From Asparagopsis taxiformis (Eukaryota; Rhodophyta; Florideophyceae; Bonnemaisoniales; Bonnemaisoniaceae): 64,000 nt of DNA. A program made the position numbers and the translations under genes. Shown here piece after piece: positions 1-11,400 of this stretch (the first letter of the stretch is position 1; every line of letters begins with the position of its first letter). Location: positions 22,836 through 86,835 of the forward strand of contig JALQPE010000135.1 in NCBI GenBank assembly GCA_030407315.1, in the 5' to 3' direction. A model generated the notes under the pieces. It saw nothing but the letters and a program-made list of their open reading frames with translations, was not told the origin of the DNA and did not search any database.

Positions 1-204
1 AAAAATCGATGAATTATACCAACCCTTCCACGCAAGCGAGAAAGCTTGAGTGCAATTAAAACAAGTTTTAGTGCTCCCTAGAACCACCCCAACCGTTTCA
101 GACCACTTTGCAGCCTTTTTCGCGAGGTCCGAAATCGTCTCCTTCTTCTTCCCGATTGAGAAACATCAGTCCCTCTCATATGCTTACAGAGAAGTTGGTT
201 TACC

Positions 205-545
205 ATGGTTTCTTACAGCAAAGTCATCGTTACGATGACTTTGCTGTAATGTTTTGTTTTCTTACAGCAAAGTCATCTTAACGATGACTTTGCTGTAATG
301 TTTTGTTTTCTTACAGCAAAGTCATCGTTACGATGACTTTTGCTGTAAGCACCGGGTAACTGCTTTGCTGTAAGAAAACTGAATAGCAGTTCCGACACTT
401 GGCTGAGAAAGCAATCCGCCTTAACGATGACTTTGCTGTAAGAAAACAGAGTACTTACAGTTCTGACAGCTTGTCCTGAGAAAGCAAATCCGCCTTAACG
501 ATGACTTTGCTGTAAGAAAACACAGTAATTACAGTTCCGACAGCT
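205..545. repeat. Array of 37-bp palindromes and derived half-sites
   Basis: Three near-perfect inverted repeats lie at 213-249, 262-298 and 311-348. Each has arms of about 17 bp (TTACAGCAAAGTCATCG and its complement) around a 3-base centre, and they are separated by TTTTGTTTTC-type spacers. To the right, two units of about 74 bp carry one arm only (CGATGACTTTGCTGTAA followed by GAAAAC). This looks like the terminal or subterminal region of a mobile element whose body lies to the left or has decayed. The repeat structure is certain; the origin is inferred. Confidence 0.8.
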
Positions 546-3500
546 TGTCCTGAAAACCCGTCCTCCCACATAAGTTTATATTCTGTTACCTACCCTAGAG
601 CTCTAATGACGTGCCCAGTCCCAAGTTTCGTACCTGGTGCTGGGCAGAATGGCTAATTAGCGTACTTCATTCTAAGGATGAAGTCGACATTCTGTCGCGT
701 CTGCAGCCATAACATGCTGTTGGCGCCGATTACAGCGGTGATTACACCGTTTGTGACGTAGCCATCGGCGCCGATGATTTATGCGCCGTAACACTTCAAC
801 GCGCCTACCACACACGCAATGTACTGTCATATTAGGTTTTCTCAAATCCTCGTCCGCCCACACGCTCAATTCATGCATGCATTCCCTCACCGCCTTCCAC
901 TCGCGTCACACGCACCCTTTCGCCCGTCTAAATGCCCCCTTGCCTTGACATCCCTCATATATCAACTGGTTCGACTCGCACCGCGTTGGTCCACTTAGCA
1001 TGACCATAGTCGCCGCGCCCATTCTTCGACCACATTCGCCGTCCAGTCGCGCCCAATCCCAACTGCCGCACACATACATAAACGAGCTTCCCATGATCAC
1101 TTCCGCCCGGGCTGTCCCAACGGGCATACGATGCCATCCATACTCTGTCCGCAGATGAGCTCAACTCCCTTGTGCCAATCACTTGACGCCATTCGCACCT
1201 TCCACACACCCACCTCGCTGTTTCTTACTATCCTTCACACACACCTCGCTCCTGCCCAATCACATCTTCCAGTCTGTCACACTCGGTGATGCCAATCCGT
1301 CCCAGTAACGAGGTCGCAATATCGTCGACCTCGCTATTGAGACAATGTAAACAAAGAGGTTTTTCACCACACCCTGTGATCCATGACTTGACCAACTGAG
1401 ACCGTGAGCCGGATAACGTTGAAATGTTGTATTCTTGAACTGCATCTTGAGATGTATTGAACACTTGCGCAGCAGTCCCCCATCCCTGGACAGCGAGCCA
1501 GTCGTTGCACTCGGGTGTCAATCAAGTGAATGCAGTGTGTCAACGTGCCTTGTACAAAAACTTGGACCGGCTCTTGCGCCCCTGCCACTGCTCAAGCGTA
1601 TCCAGATACTTGAGTGTGCCAGTCCAGAGTCTTAATATTCAGGTTGATGCATGTGAGCTGCCAAAATAGTCCAAATGGAACATATGACGATTTACGCCGA
1701 ACAAACATGTTGTCCTGCACAGCGTTGTTCTCTAGTGTTGCGCACTACACCATCTATCCCTTACTATCTAAACGAACAGCTTAAAAATGCTACATCTACA
1801 AGCACCAGTGGTGGACTGGGCTCGTCTGTCTTCCAAGAGTTTCCAGAATGGGATGTGGATATGGTTATGACTTCAACGACAACAGCGTGTGGTGAATGAT
1901 GAGCGAAAAGTTTGTTTACTCGTTGCTTTCACTCGCAGTCTGCCCTGCGTCATGGTGCAATGCGATACAAATTGCTACTGGGAAAGAAGCTTTACAGAGT
2001 GAGGCAATGGTAAGGTGTCGGATACATACCGACGCTTCTCATACAAAGCTATATTTGTAAAAGTCAGTAGTATACAGTGTACGTGAGCATTGCATTGCAT
2101 CGCATCTAGTAAGCGCGCACACGAACGCACAAATACAGATGCACGCACTGGCGATTGATTCACAACGAGCGCAACTAGTCCACAACAACCATTTGATTGA
2201 AGCTCTCCGGGTGATTCTAGCAGCAACGCATCTGCAATGGTTACGACACTAAGCTGTTGGAAAAGGACCTGCAAGCAAGTTTCAAACACAAGGCCACACC
2301 AGCAGCAGAAAGAAAAAGTACATTTGTAATGAAATGCCACCGATATATTGCCTCCATCTTGGTTTCAGTGTTAGTTTGTGTAGAGCTGCCGCTGTGGTGA
2401 ATAAGAGCGTTCCGTGTTTCAACAAGCGTATTAAGAAATACATATGTGACTGTGAGCGACATGCGGTGGCATGTTGTTGCGTTACAGACGGTTAGATGAT
2501 GATGTGAGGGAAGCAGCGATGCAAGAACTAGGCGCACATGTAACGCCAACAAAGATGCACACTGTGTTGCATTGAGAGTGCTGCGCGATGTTGGGGCGAG
2601 AGAGGAGGTCGACGTGGTGCAGACATCACACATCATTCCATTCAATTATATTCCACCAATACCCGTCAGGTGTATAGAAACTGTATGATTTCTCCCCAGA
2701 CTCATCTCCCATCACTCCAGTAATCCCACTATCACCATTCCCACTCACGTTTCCATGGTACTCATGTACGTCACACATAGCGTAACCCGTCATCTTCTTA
2801 GGACCAGGATTGGACAAAGCAGTGGCGTCTTGGAGTCACCGGGACACCATCTGGAGGTAGGAGTCTCCCCGACTGGTACTGTGACGAATGTGAACCACAT
2901 CGGGGGTCATCGTAGTTGACTGTGTAGAGCTCATCGCCATCCCCTCGCTTAGTATCGAGCATAGCTTGTGAAATTCTAGGAAGCTTACTTGAATTAGATA
3001 CATTTTTCAGTCCTAATGTTTGTCCATAAAGCTAGGCTCCTCTTCGGCAGTAGGCACGAGACCGAAATGGGTGAATTGACTCGTGAGAAAGCGAGCAGAC
3101 GTATCAATCTTTCCGTAACTAGTGACATCGTAATCATATCGTTGAAATAACACGTGTGAGATTAATGGTGTGACCAGTAAAGATGCATGTACAAACGGAT
3201 TGCAATGACAGTTGGAAGAACTGCCGGGTCGCTCGAATAGGCCTTCCAGGCTTGCAAAAAAGTGAGAACGGCACGCGCATTACGCAACGCCGCACGGTTG
3301 AGACAGGCGGGAAGATTGACATGCAAAATGGCCAGCATAAACAGGGAGGTCTGCAGAACAACGTGGACATTTTGTGCACAAAAGCGGTGCAAAAGCTGTG
3401 TCTCGGCGTGTCGAAACTCGAGCACGACCGCCGACATGACGTGAAAAATGTGCACGTGTTCCTCAGAGAAGACGCGACGGAGGTCGAGCCACCTAGAGTC

Positions 3501-4633
3501 GCGCAGTGACGATCACACATTTGCCATCGCAAAGTGGCACGCGTGCGCGAAGAAAAAGAGCCCGGAGGTGGTGAAGGGGAGCGCGAGCGCGAGAAGCGGG
3601 ATTCAAAAGGCGTCAATGCGCTGTGCGTCATCGGTGAACATCAACCATCGGTTTGGAAGCGACGATGCAGCGTGGTAGCGACGAACAGAAGCGCGTGTGG
3701 CGTCGCATTGGTGTCAATCAATTGCGTGCGTATGGACTGTGCGGATTGCCACTACGCAAGGCGATGAGATAACGATCCGCTTGCGATACTTGTTTGCCAC
3801 GGTCGAGTGTGGTCAATTGACCACACTAGCATTAATGCTACTTGCACATTGGCGAGAGTGAACTGATGATTGGTTGTCATGAATTGTGGTTGGCGGCTTG
3901 ATCCATGAAATTTTTTGTTGGATATATTGTTGAAAGCGTGTGTTTTGTGGCGTGAGGCGTTTGGAAAATCTTGCAATCAGCCTTTCTGTGCGCCAGAAAA
4001 ACCCATTTCCGAACAGCTGTCTCAACACACGTTCTGCTCGACAATTGGCTGTTTCGCATACTGGCGATGTTCACATTGTCAGCATCTCTCACACATGTAC
4101 AAGTCGCAGGATTCAACATGGAGACGGCACCAGAGGAGATAACAGCTGTTTACGCTTTGGTTCACTCGGCGCATCGCGACTATGATCGCAAATAGCTCTC
4201 GAATTGAGAAAGTAATCAACTATGGAACACTCTTCCGTATCTGTTTCAGTTCCTTCACGGAAGCCTCAGTGATTAGCTCGAAAAGCTCTTTCTGCACCAA
4301 TTTTGTGCATCGCTGCTCCATTCGTGAACTCCTATTTATTCCCAACTTCCGTTCGGAAATTGAGGAATATGACGTCACATTCCTCAGCGATTGCAGGCCC
4401 TTCAGCACGATTCTAATTGTCATCGGCACTAAATCGATAGTGTTCATCTCCTATCCCAACTGACATAAACATGATTCTATTCTCTATTGGCAGAATAGGC
4501 TTCACTGAGACTAGAAACCTCAATCCCATTCTAGGTCGGTCGATCTGCTATCCTCTTTCATTTATCCTCCCTCGTACTAACTTCGCTACCTACAAATATC
4601 TGTAAAGCTCGACCACAATTACTATCTTCGTAC
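546..4633. other. No supportable gene
   Basis: Open frames here are short (at most 165 codons), overlap on both strands, show no recognisable motif and have compositionally trivial translations. I see no tRNA, rRNA or clear repeat structure. It may be host intergenic DNA or strongly decayed transposon sequence. Confidence 0.5.
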
Positions 4634-4860
4634 GTCTGTGTTCTCGGAAATGGACGCGGACGTCCACAACCTCTAGTACACCTAGTATTACTAGGCGGAC
4701 GTCCATGTTCTCCAGTATTTTTGGATGTCCGCCTAGAACCGGACGTCCATGCGGTCTAGTACGTCTAGTATTACTAGGGCGACATTCATTGTTTCTAGTA
4801 CCACGGATGTCCCCCTCGGGATGGACTTCCGCCATGTCTATGTCCACCTAGGACGGGCGC
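4634..4860. repeat. Left terminal and subterminal region of element A
   Basis: This stretch is dense in GGACGTCC or GGATGTCC palindromes and in CTAGTA/TACTAG motifs (TCTAGTACACCTAGTATTAC, GGCGGACGTCCATG, GTCTAGTACGTCTAGTATTA). Closely spaced short palindromes behind the terminus are typical of CACTA-like elements, where an element-encoded protein binds them. It is almost identical to 37380-37605. Confidence 0.7.
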
Positions 4861-4979
4861 CGGTTCAGAAATTCAAAAATTTCGACCCCAGAAATTTCTG
4901 CCGCCGTGCTCGACATGGATGTCCGCATCCATCACGGCGACCACTCTATTTTTCCTTGTCGGTCGACTCCAATTTCGTC

Positions 4980-5960
4980 TTTAATTTTTTCATCCTCTCG
5001 CTCACACCCCCTTCCTGTTGGTGCTCACCTCCCCCGTACTGTACCTCAAACACCCCCAATACCACTCTAGCACGCATTTTCAGATACCTATCCCCGCTTC
5101 CACGGTGCACACCTCCATTCCATACCTACTTTTCTGCTCTACCGTACAGATTTCGTATAACCAGTCCTCATACTACCTCAGAATAGGGCAAAACACCCCC
5201 TATCTCCTCGACCATGCTCTCCCCCATCACCTTTGAAACGTATTGTTCTTCAGTACCCTCTCTCCTCTACCCTCAACCCCTCTCCTTCGCCCTCTACACA
5301 AACTTCCCCTGCAGCTTACTCTTCCAAAACCTCTCACTCCCCATCCCGTACCCGACCTGCTCCACCCCTCCCTCCCTCAGCTGCTCCATGCCCCCACGCC
5401 ATCCGCATCTTCGATACCGTATACACCACCACCACCGGCCCACGCTCCCGCACTGCGGGGTGGCTCCCCCGCCGTATCCCCAGAAACCTCCCCGCTCTGA
5501 AACACATATCAACCCCCCACTTCGCACCCTTCCTCCCACTCCCCTCCCTCCCCAAATACAATAACCCCCTTCTTCTCCATCACATCCCCACTCACCACAG
5601 CCAGAACAGACGCCACCCCCTCCCCTTCTTTCTCCTCACTTTCCTAAAAACCCCTCCTCTCGGCGCCTTCAACCGCACCCTCCTACGGTCCCACCTAAAC
5701 ACCTCCTCCGCCCTCACTACCCCAACACCCCGCAGCGTCTCCCCAATCCCCATAATATGCTTGTCGGCACTCCTCTCCGAATCACAATCCATTCTAAACC
5801 CGCACTCCGTACATTTCCACCTCCCCCTGTACCATCCCAAGATTCCATCCCCCCACAGAACACATCCTCATACCACAGAAGAATTTTCTTCCTCTCATAC
5901 CTCATCCTTAAAACCTCCATCAGCTCCATGTAAATTTCGATGAAAATATTTTCTCTACTA
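4980..5960. other. CT-rich strand-asymmetric tract with a possible decayed minus-strand ORF
   Basis: About 1 kb of plus strand is C/T-rich with many CCCC and CCCCC runs, so the minus strand is rich in G runs and could form G-quadruplexes or R-loops. The tract is duplicated at about 37725-38700. On the minus strand both copies encode a Cys-rich segment (around WYRGRWKCTECGFR). In this copy a 1-base difference near 5838-5850 splits the frame that is open in the second copy. Plus-strand frames here are Pro/Ser/Thr-rich products of the base bias and are not called. Confidence 0.45.
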
Positions 5961-6239
5961 TGCAATCTCAAACATGTATGAGCCTATGCCTTTCCGCTTT
6001 GTCAACCCTGAATATTGGTACTCATGTATTCATAAAATAGGGCCACCCACATCCCTATCCCGTTCTGCAAGCTTTACAAACCACTAGACGCATACTCCAC
6101 AACTATACAACAAACACTACTCGCTATTTCAGACGACGCGGTACACAAGTAGCGTAGTGTCAACCTTCCGTGACGCCTTCCCTGATGCGTACAAGTGGGA
6201 AACACGTCTAGACGTATATCAGAACTGAGTGCGGGAATT

Positions 6240-8180
6240 TTCGGCACAGGAGATGCTGGGCCACCAAATTGATTTTTCGGAAATTTTAGAATTTCTGGGC
6301 TGGCCAGCAATGCAATCGAGCTGGACATCCACCGGACGTCCATTTCAGGTTGGTCGCGAGAGGGTGGGGCGGGACCATGATGAAACAAGGACCAAGACCT
6401 TTCCCTGACGTGTTGAGCCTGAAATCGACCCTTCGTGAGACGCGATTTTGGCTTACAGTTGGTGCTAATAGAAGCCAGTGATAGCCCCGATCGGGGCGGC
6501 AGCCGGCTCCGGCTTACAGTTGGTGCTTACAGACGCCAGTGATAGCCCCCGATCGGGGCCGGCGGTCGGTTCCTGGGGCCGTTGTGGCCAAATTAGACAC
6601 CCTGATTTGAATTAAAATTTGGGCTATTCTCAAAAACATGCACATGTGAACATGTTTTTGAGATGGGGGTGTGCCGTACGGCACAATCGACCGCCCAAAT
6701 CGTTGATTTTTGCAAGATTTTTTGTGCCCGAAATTTTAGAATTTCTGGGCTGGCCAGCAGTGCATCTGAGCTGGACATCCACCGGACGTCCATTTCAGGT
6801 TGGTCGTGTGCTGCCTACATCCACGCATTGCAGAAACTAAGCCAGCGGGTTCACTACTAATACAAAGTACACGGAATATGAGTAACGTGATAGGTGAGTA
6901 GTGTTTGTGTTGAGGGAGTAAGGCGGGACCATTATGAAACACGGAAGAAGATGCGTACCTAGCATAACTTAGGCTTGAAGCCTGGAATCGACCCATCTTT
7001 CGGCGCCATTTAGCCTCACAGTTAGTGCTTACAGAAGCCAGTGATGACCCCGCTCGGGGCGGCGGTCGGTTCCTGGGGCCGTTGTGGCCAAATTAGACAC
7101 CCTGATTTGAATTAAAATTTGGGCTATTCTCAAAAACATGCACATGTGAACATGTTTTTGAGATGGGGGTGTGCCGTACGGCACAATCGACCGCCCAAAT
7201 CGATGTTTTTTGCAATATTTTTCTGTGCCCGAAATTTTAGAATTTCTGGGCTGGCCAGCAATGCAATCGAGCTGGACATCCACCGGACGTCCATTTCAGG
7301 TTGGTCGTGAGAGAGCGGGGCGGGACCATGATGGAACAAGGACCAAGACCTGTCCCTGGCGTATTGAGCCTGAAATTGACCCTTCGTCAGACGCCATTTA
7401 GCCTTACAGTTGGTGCTTACAGAAGCCAGTGATAGCCCCGATCGGGGCCGGTGGCCGGTGCCTGGGGCCGTTGTGGCCAAATTAGACACCCTGATTTGAA
7501 TTAAAATTTGGGCTATTCTCAAAAACATGCACATGTGAACATGTTTTTGAGATGGGGGTGTGCCGTACGGCACAATCGACCCGCCCAAATCGTTGATTTT
7601 TGCAAGATTTTTTGTGCCCGAAATTGTAGAATTTCTGGGCTGGCCAGCAGTGCATCTGAGATGGACATCCACCGGACGTCCATTTCAGGTTGGTCGTGTG
7701 CTGCCTACATCCACGCATTGCAGCAACTAAGCAGGCGAGTTCACTACTCATACAAAGTGCACGGAATACGAGTAACGTGATGGGTGAGTAGTGTTTGTCG
7801 TGGAGGAGTAAGGCAGGACCATGATGGAACAGGGGAAACGATGTCACCCTAGCATAACTTAGGCTTGAAGCCTGGAATCGACCCATCGTTAGGCGCCATT
7901 TAGCCTTACAGTTAGTGCTTACAGAAGCCAGTGATGACCCCGCTCGGGGCGGCGGTTCCGGTGCCTGGGGCCGTTGTGGCCAAATTAGACACCCTGATTT
8001 GAATTAAAATTTGGGCTATTCTCAAAAACATGCACATGTGAACATGTTTTTGAGATGGGGGTGTGCCGTACGGCACAATCGACCGCCCAAATCGATGTTT
8101 TTTGCAATATTTTTTTGTGCCCGAAATTGTAGAATTTCTGGGCCGGCCAGGAATGCATCTGAGTTGGACATCCACCGGAC
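6240..8180. repeat. Palindrome-bearing tandem array 3' of the ParB/2OG gene (4 hairpin units)
   Basis: Units of alternating length (about 500, 390 and 503 bp) each carry, in order, the hairpin CTCAAAAACATG-loop-CATGTTTTTGAG (6629-6662, 7129-7162, 7518-7551, 8021-8054), the perfect 14-bp palindrome GTGCCGTACGGCAC, and an imperfect palindrome built from TGGACATCC and GGACGTCCA. A partial unit begins near 6240. The array lies downstream of the minus-strand gene that ends at 8468. The same units occur at 12.7-13.85, 17.6-17.8, 18.88-19.47 and 38.98-39.93 kb. Short ORFs within them are repeat artefacts. Confidence 0.9.
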
Positions 8181-8467
8181 GTCCATTTCAGGTGATCGTG
8201 TATCGTGCACGTCCAGCCATTACCAGAAGCAAGTTGGCGATGAAGCACGTATAAACCCAATTGTTCTGCTATTTCTAGCATAGACCATCGAGTCTAGAGA
8301 TGTGAGGGAATCGTCCTGGAATCATGCTCCAACCCACTAGGGAATGGACAATCTAGTTTGAAAGCATGGAACGGAAGTGCATTATAGTAGGTTCATAGAT
8401 TGAAAGTGATAAAGGAGATGATTATATTCTCGATAATTGTTTGCTAAAGTAGTTGTTGTTAAGATAT

Positions 8468-11400
8468 CTAGCCGTCGGAAAACTGTTCTTCCTCTTCGTC
8501 CTCACTATGATAGTGAACTAGATATCCAGGTTGTCCCGGCAGAAGAGGCACTACCGGGGCCACACTCGGTGTGTGCATTACATCCTTGCGAGGTTCTGTC
8601 GTCTTCATCCGCATCATTCGGAGCTGCCCTGTCTTCGGCCTACCATCTTTCTTGACCGGGATGGGAACAACTGTCTTGTGGCGAACATTGACAGGTGCCG
8701 GTTGACTTTGCCTTGCAGACCGGCGCGGAGCATTGGCGATGACTTCTTCTTCGAATCCCAACCGCCTGATGAAACCAAACGAAACATTGTCGGGAATCGG
8801 ATACGACGCATTCCTGAAATACGTGTGATACCTCGTTGTCGTGTGTGACACAACTCTGTCGACATGCCCTGCCCCGGCATGTTGTACATGGCCGTGACCG
8901 ATGAAGACTGAACGTGGCGGAACGATTACCTTCTTCAGCTTCATCGTCTTGGCGTACATATCTAATTCCAGCGCTTTGGAAAAGACGTACTTGTGGGACC
9001 CTGGACACACCCAGATAGGGAATGGGTCATCTCCGTTGGCAATAACAAAGTAACCCGGAAGTTGATCTTTGCGGTCGCGAGGAGGAACAGGGAAATCATT
9101 GTGTGGGACCTGCCGAGGACACCCCTTTCCCGTTATCAAAAACCGTCCCCCAGATGCCGGCATGACAAGTTTTTCTCCCGGTAAACCGCACTCCTCCAGC
9201 CCTGTCAGCCGGACAAGGATTCCCAACCACACATCCAGCAGGGCTCGCCGCGTCACAAACTTGAACCGGTCGATATGCGTCTCATCGTTCTCGGCATAGT
9301 CAACCAGGCAGTGGCGCGTAGACGTGAAGCGAGCCCTCCCCTCATTCCGGTTCTTCTCGTCTGTTTCATCGTCCCCCGTATTGACAATGGGACTCCACAG
9401 CTGCCGGTTCCCAGGGTCCTTGTGCACCTGCTCCCCCTCCCACGTTCCCAAAAAGTACCGAAACAATTCCTGGTTAGGAATTTCTTCCATGAGACCCAAG
9501 TCAAATGGGAACTTGTCCGACGCATCTAGGTAGCTTACATCCGCGAAATTGTGCATCACCGTATACCCTCGCTCGTTGATTTCCGTTCGGCAATTGTGGA
9601 AGTACGCCATACCAGTGCCGGCCTCATACGAATCCTTCCAGCTTGTAGACATTCGCGCAACCTGAGCGAAGTCCAGCCTCGAGGGTAGAAACGTCGATGT
9701 AGGCTCACACATCGCCTTGGCAGCCATCTTCCACGCTGCGAAGAACATCGGATAGACGTGATCGATTTCGAATAGCACACGAGCCCGATGTTCTTCCGGA
9801 ATATGCAGCCCCTCAAACACAGGGTCCATCGCCACTTGCTTCAAATACCTCACCTCTCTGCCCTCCTCATCGATTTCCACACTCTCCAATAACAACCTGA
9901 GCTCAATCGGGGGCAGACAGCCAACCCTCACCGATGCGATGACATCCGCGGGACGCTGCGCCAGATGATGCCCTTCGGCTCGGTCTTCGAAATCGTCAGG
10001 AAGAGACGGCATACGGTCGTCGAAGAGGAGGTCGTCTTCAGAAGGAGAGTCACGAACGATGTAACCGTCTTCATCGACTTCCACTCCTTCCGGAACAGTG
10101 AATGTAATTGTCACTTCGCGGACCCCCTTGCTTTCGACTTGGCCCTCGTCTGCACCCTGTTTGTCTTCCTCGTCCGAAGCGGTATGGACAGATTCTTGGT
10201 TGGAGGGAGTCGCACCAGCACGTTGGTTATCTTGGGGGACAATCTCAACGGCAGAATCGGGGGAACGGGCGGAGTCTTCGTCAACCTCATCACCGGAAGC
10301 AGTGGCTTGTTGTTGATCGGTGGGTTTATCAACAACGGCCTGCTCTTCTTCCCCGGCGGATTGTTGTACCACAACCGGCTCTTCTTCCTCGAGGCGTGTG
10401 CTCCCCGTCGAGCGAAGTCGCTGTGAACGGCGGCGGATGCCATGCGAAGCAGGCTCATGTTCGACATTCCGCTGCTTCTTGTGAGTGAGTCTCACATTGG
10501 CAGCAGAAGGGCGGCGTTTGCGTCGAGCCTTAGTCTTCTTCTTCAATGTCGGATTGAAAAACTCTTTCAAGTTCGTTTCCAAATCCTGTAAACGCGTGGT
10601 TCTCCGTCGCATTCGAACCTCACTGCTCCGGTCGTCCCCTCTATACATTGCAATGGCATTGGTGAGATGCCATTGCAACTCCTTCGGCTGCTTAACCGAC
10701 CCAATTGCCATCTCTGTGCTCAGAAATGACTTGCGCATAATACTCTTTGGGCGCCCAAACGCAGCGTACAGAGAATTTGCTATTGCAGTCACGCGACGGA
10801 CGTATGTATAAAAGTCGTTCACGTCAAAGCGTCCATCCGGACGTCCGCCATGAGCAGGGTTCAAGTACTCCGAAAGACCACGCAAGACGAAGACAAAGTT
10901 TTCTTCCAGCAACTCGCGCACTATCTTGTGGTCCAGGTGCGTTATCCCAATCTCGTTGCGGCGCTCGGAATTGTTCAGCTCACGCAACACGTCGTCGAGA
11001 ACAGGATGCTTCAGCGTTGCTATAGCCAAACGCGTCCACCGCCGAGCCGTGTTCGTCGAATTCATCATCCCCATGAACTGCGCCTCGAACAATGTTCGGA
11101 TGACATCAGACTCACGCAAGTCGCCAGCGTTTTCCACGTTGTTTGCAACAGCAATCGTACGGATGAACTGCTGGATGGACGACAAGATTCGAACCAGGGA
11201 GCGCTCCGTCAGTTGCGTCCCAGTCGTATGGTTCGACTCTGCACTCTTGTGGATGATCTCATGAGGCTGGAGATCACTGTCGTCCTTGCGGCGAAGGTAG
11301 TACACATCCAGAGGCTGAGTAACCCAGCGCAAGCGGTTTGCCTCCTGTGGCAGCTTGGTTCTGTGCATACGGGTGAGGCGCGTGAAGTCATCCGCAATGC

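Noticed and set aside
3134..3631. 165-codon minus-strand frame
   Set aside because: Arg/Ser/Phe-rich, overlapped by several frames on both strands, no motif and no second copy.
5233..5943. 236-codon Pro/Ser/Thr-rich frame on the plus strand
   Set aside because: It follows from the CT-rich base composition; three overlapping frames look alike and it is shortened and altered in the second copy.
7130..7672. 180-codon frame and many repeated peptides such as MGYSQKHAHVNMFLRWG
   Set aside because: These are translations of the hairpin repeat units in several frames, without evidence of coding selection.
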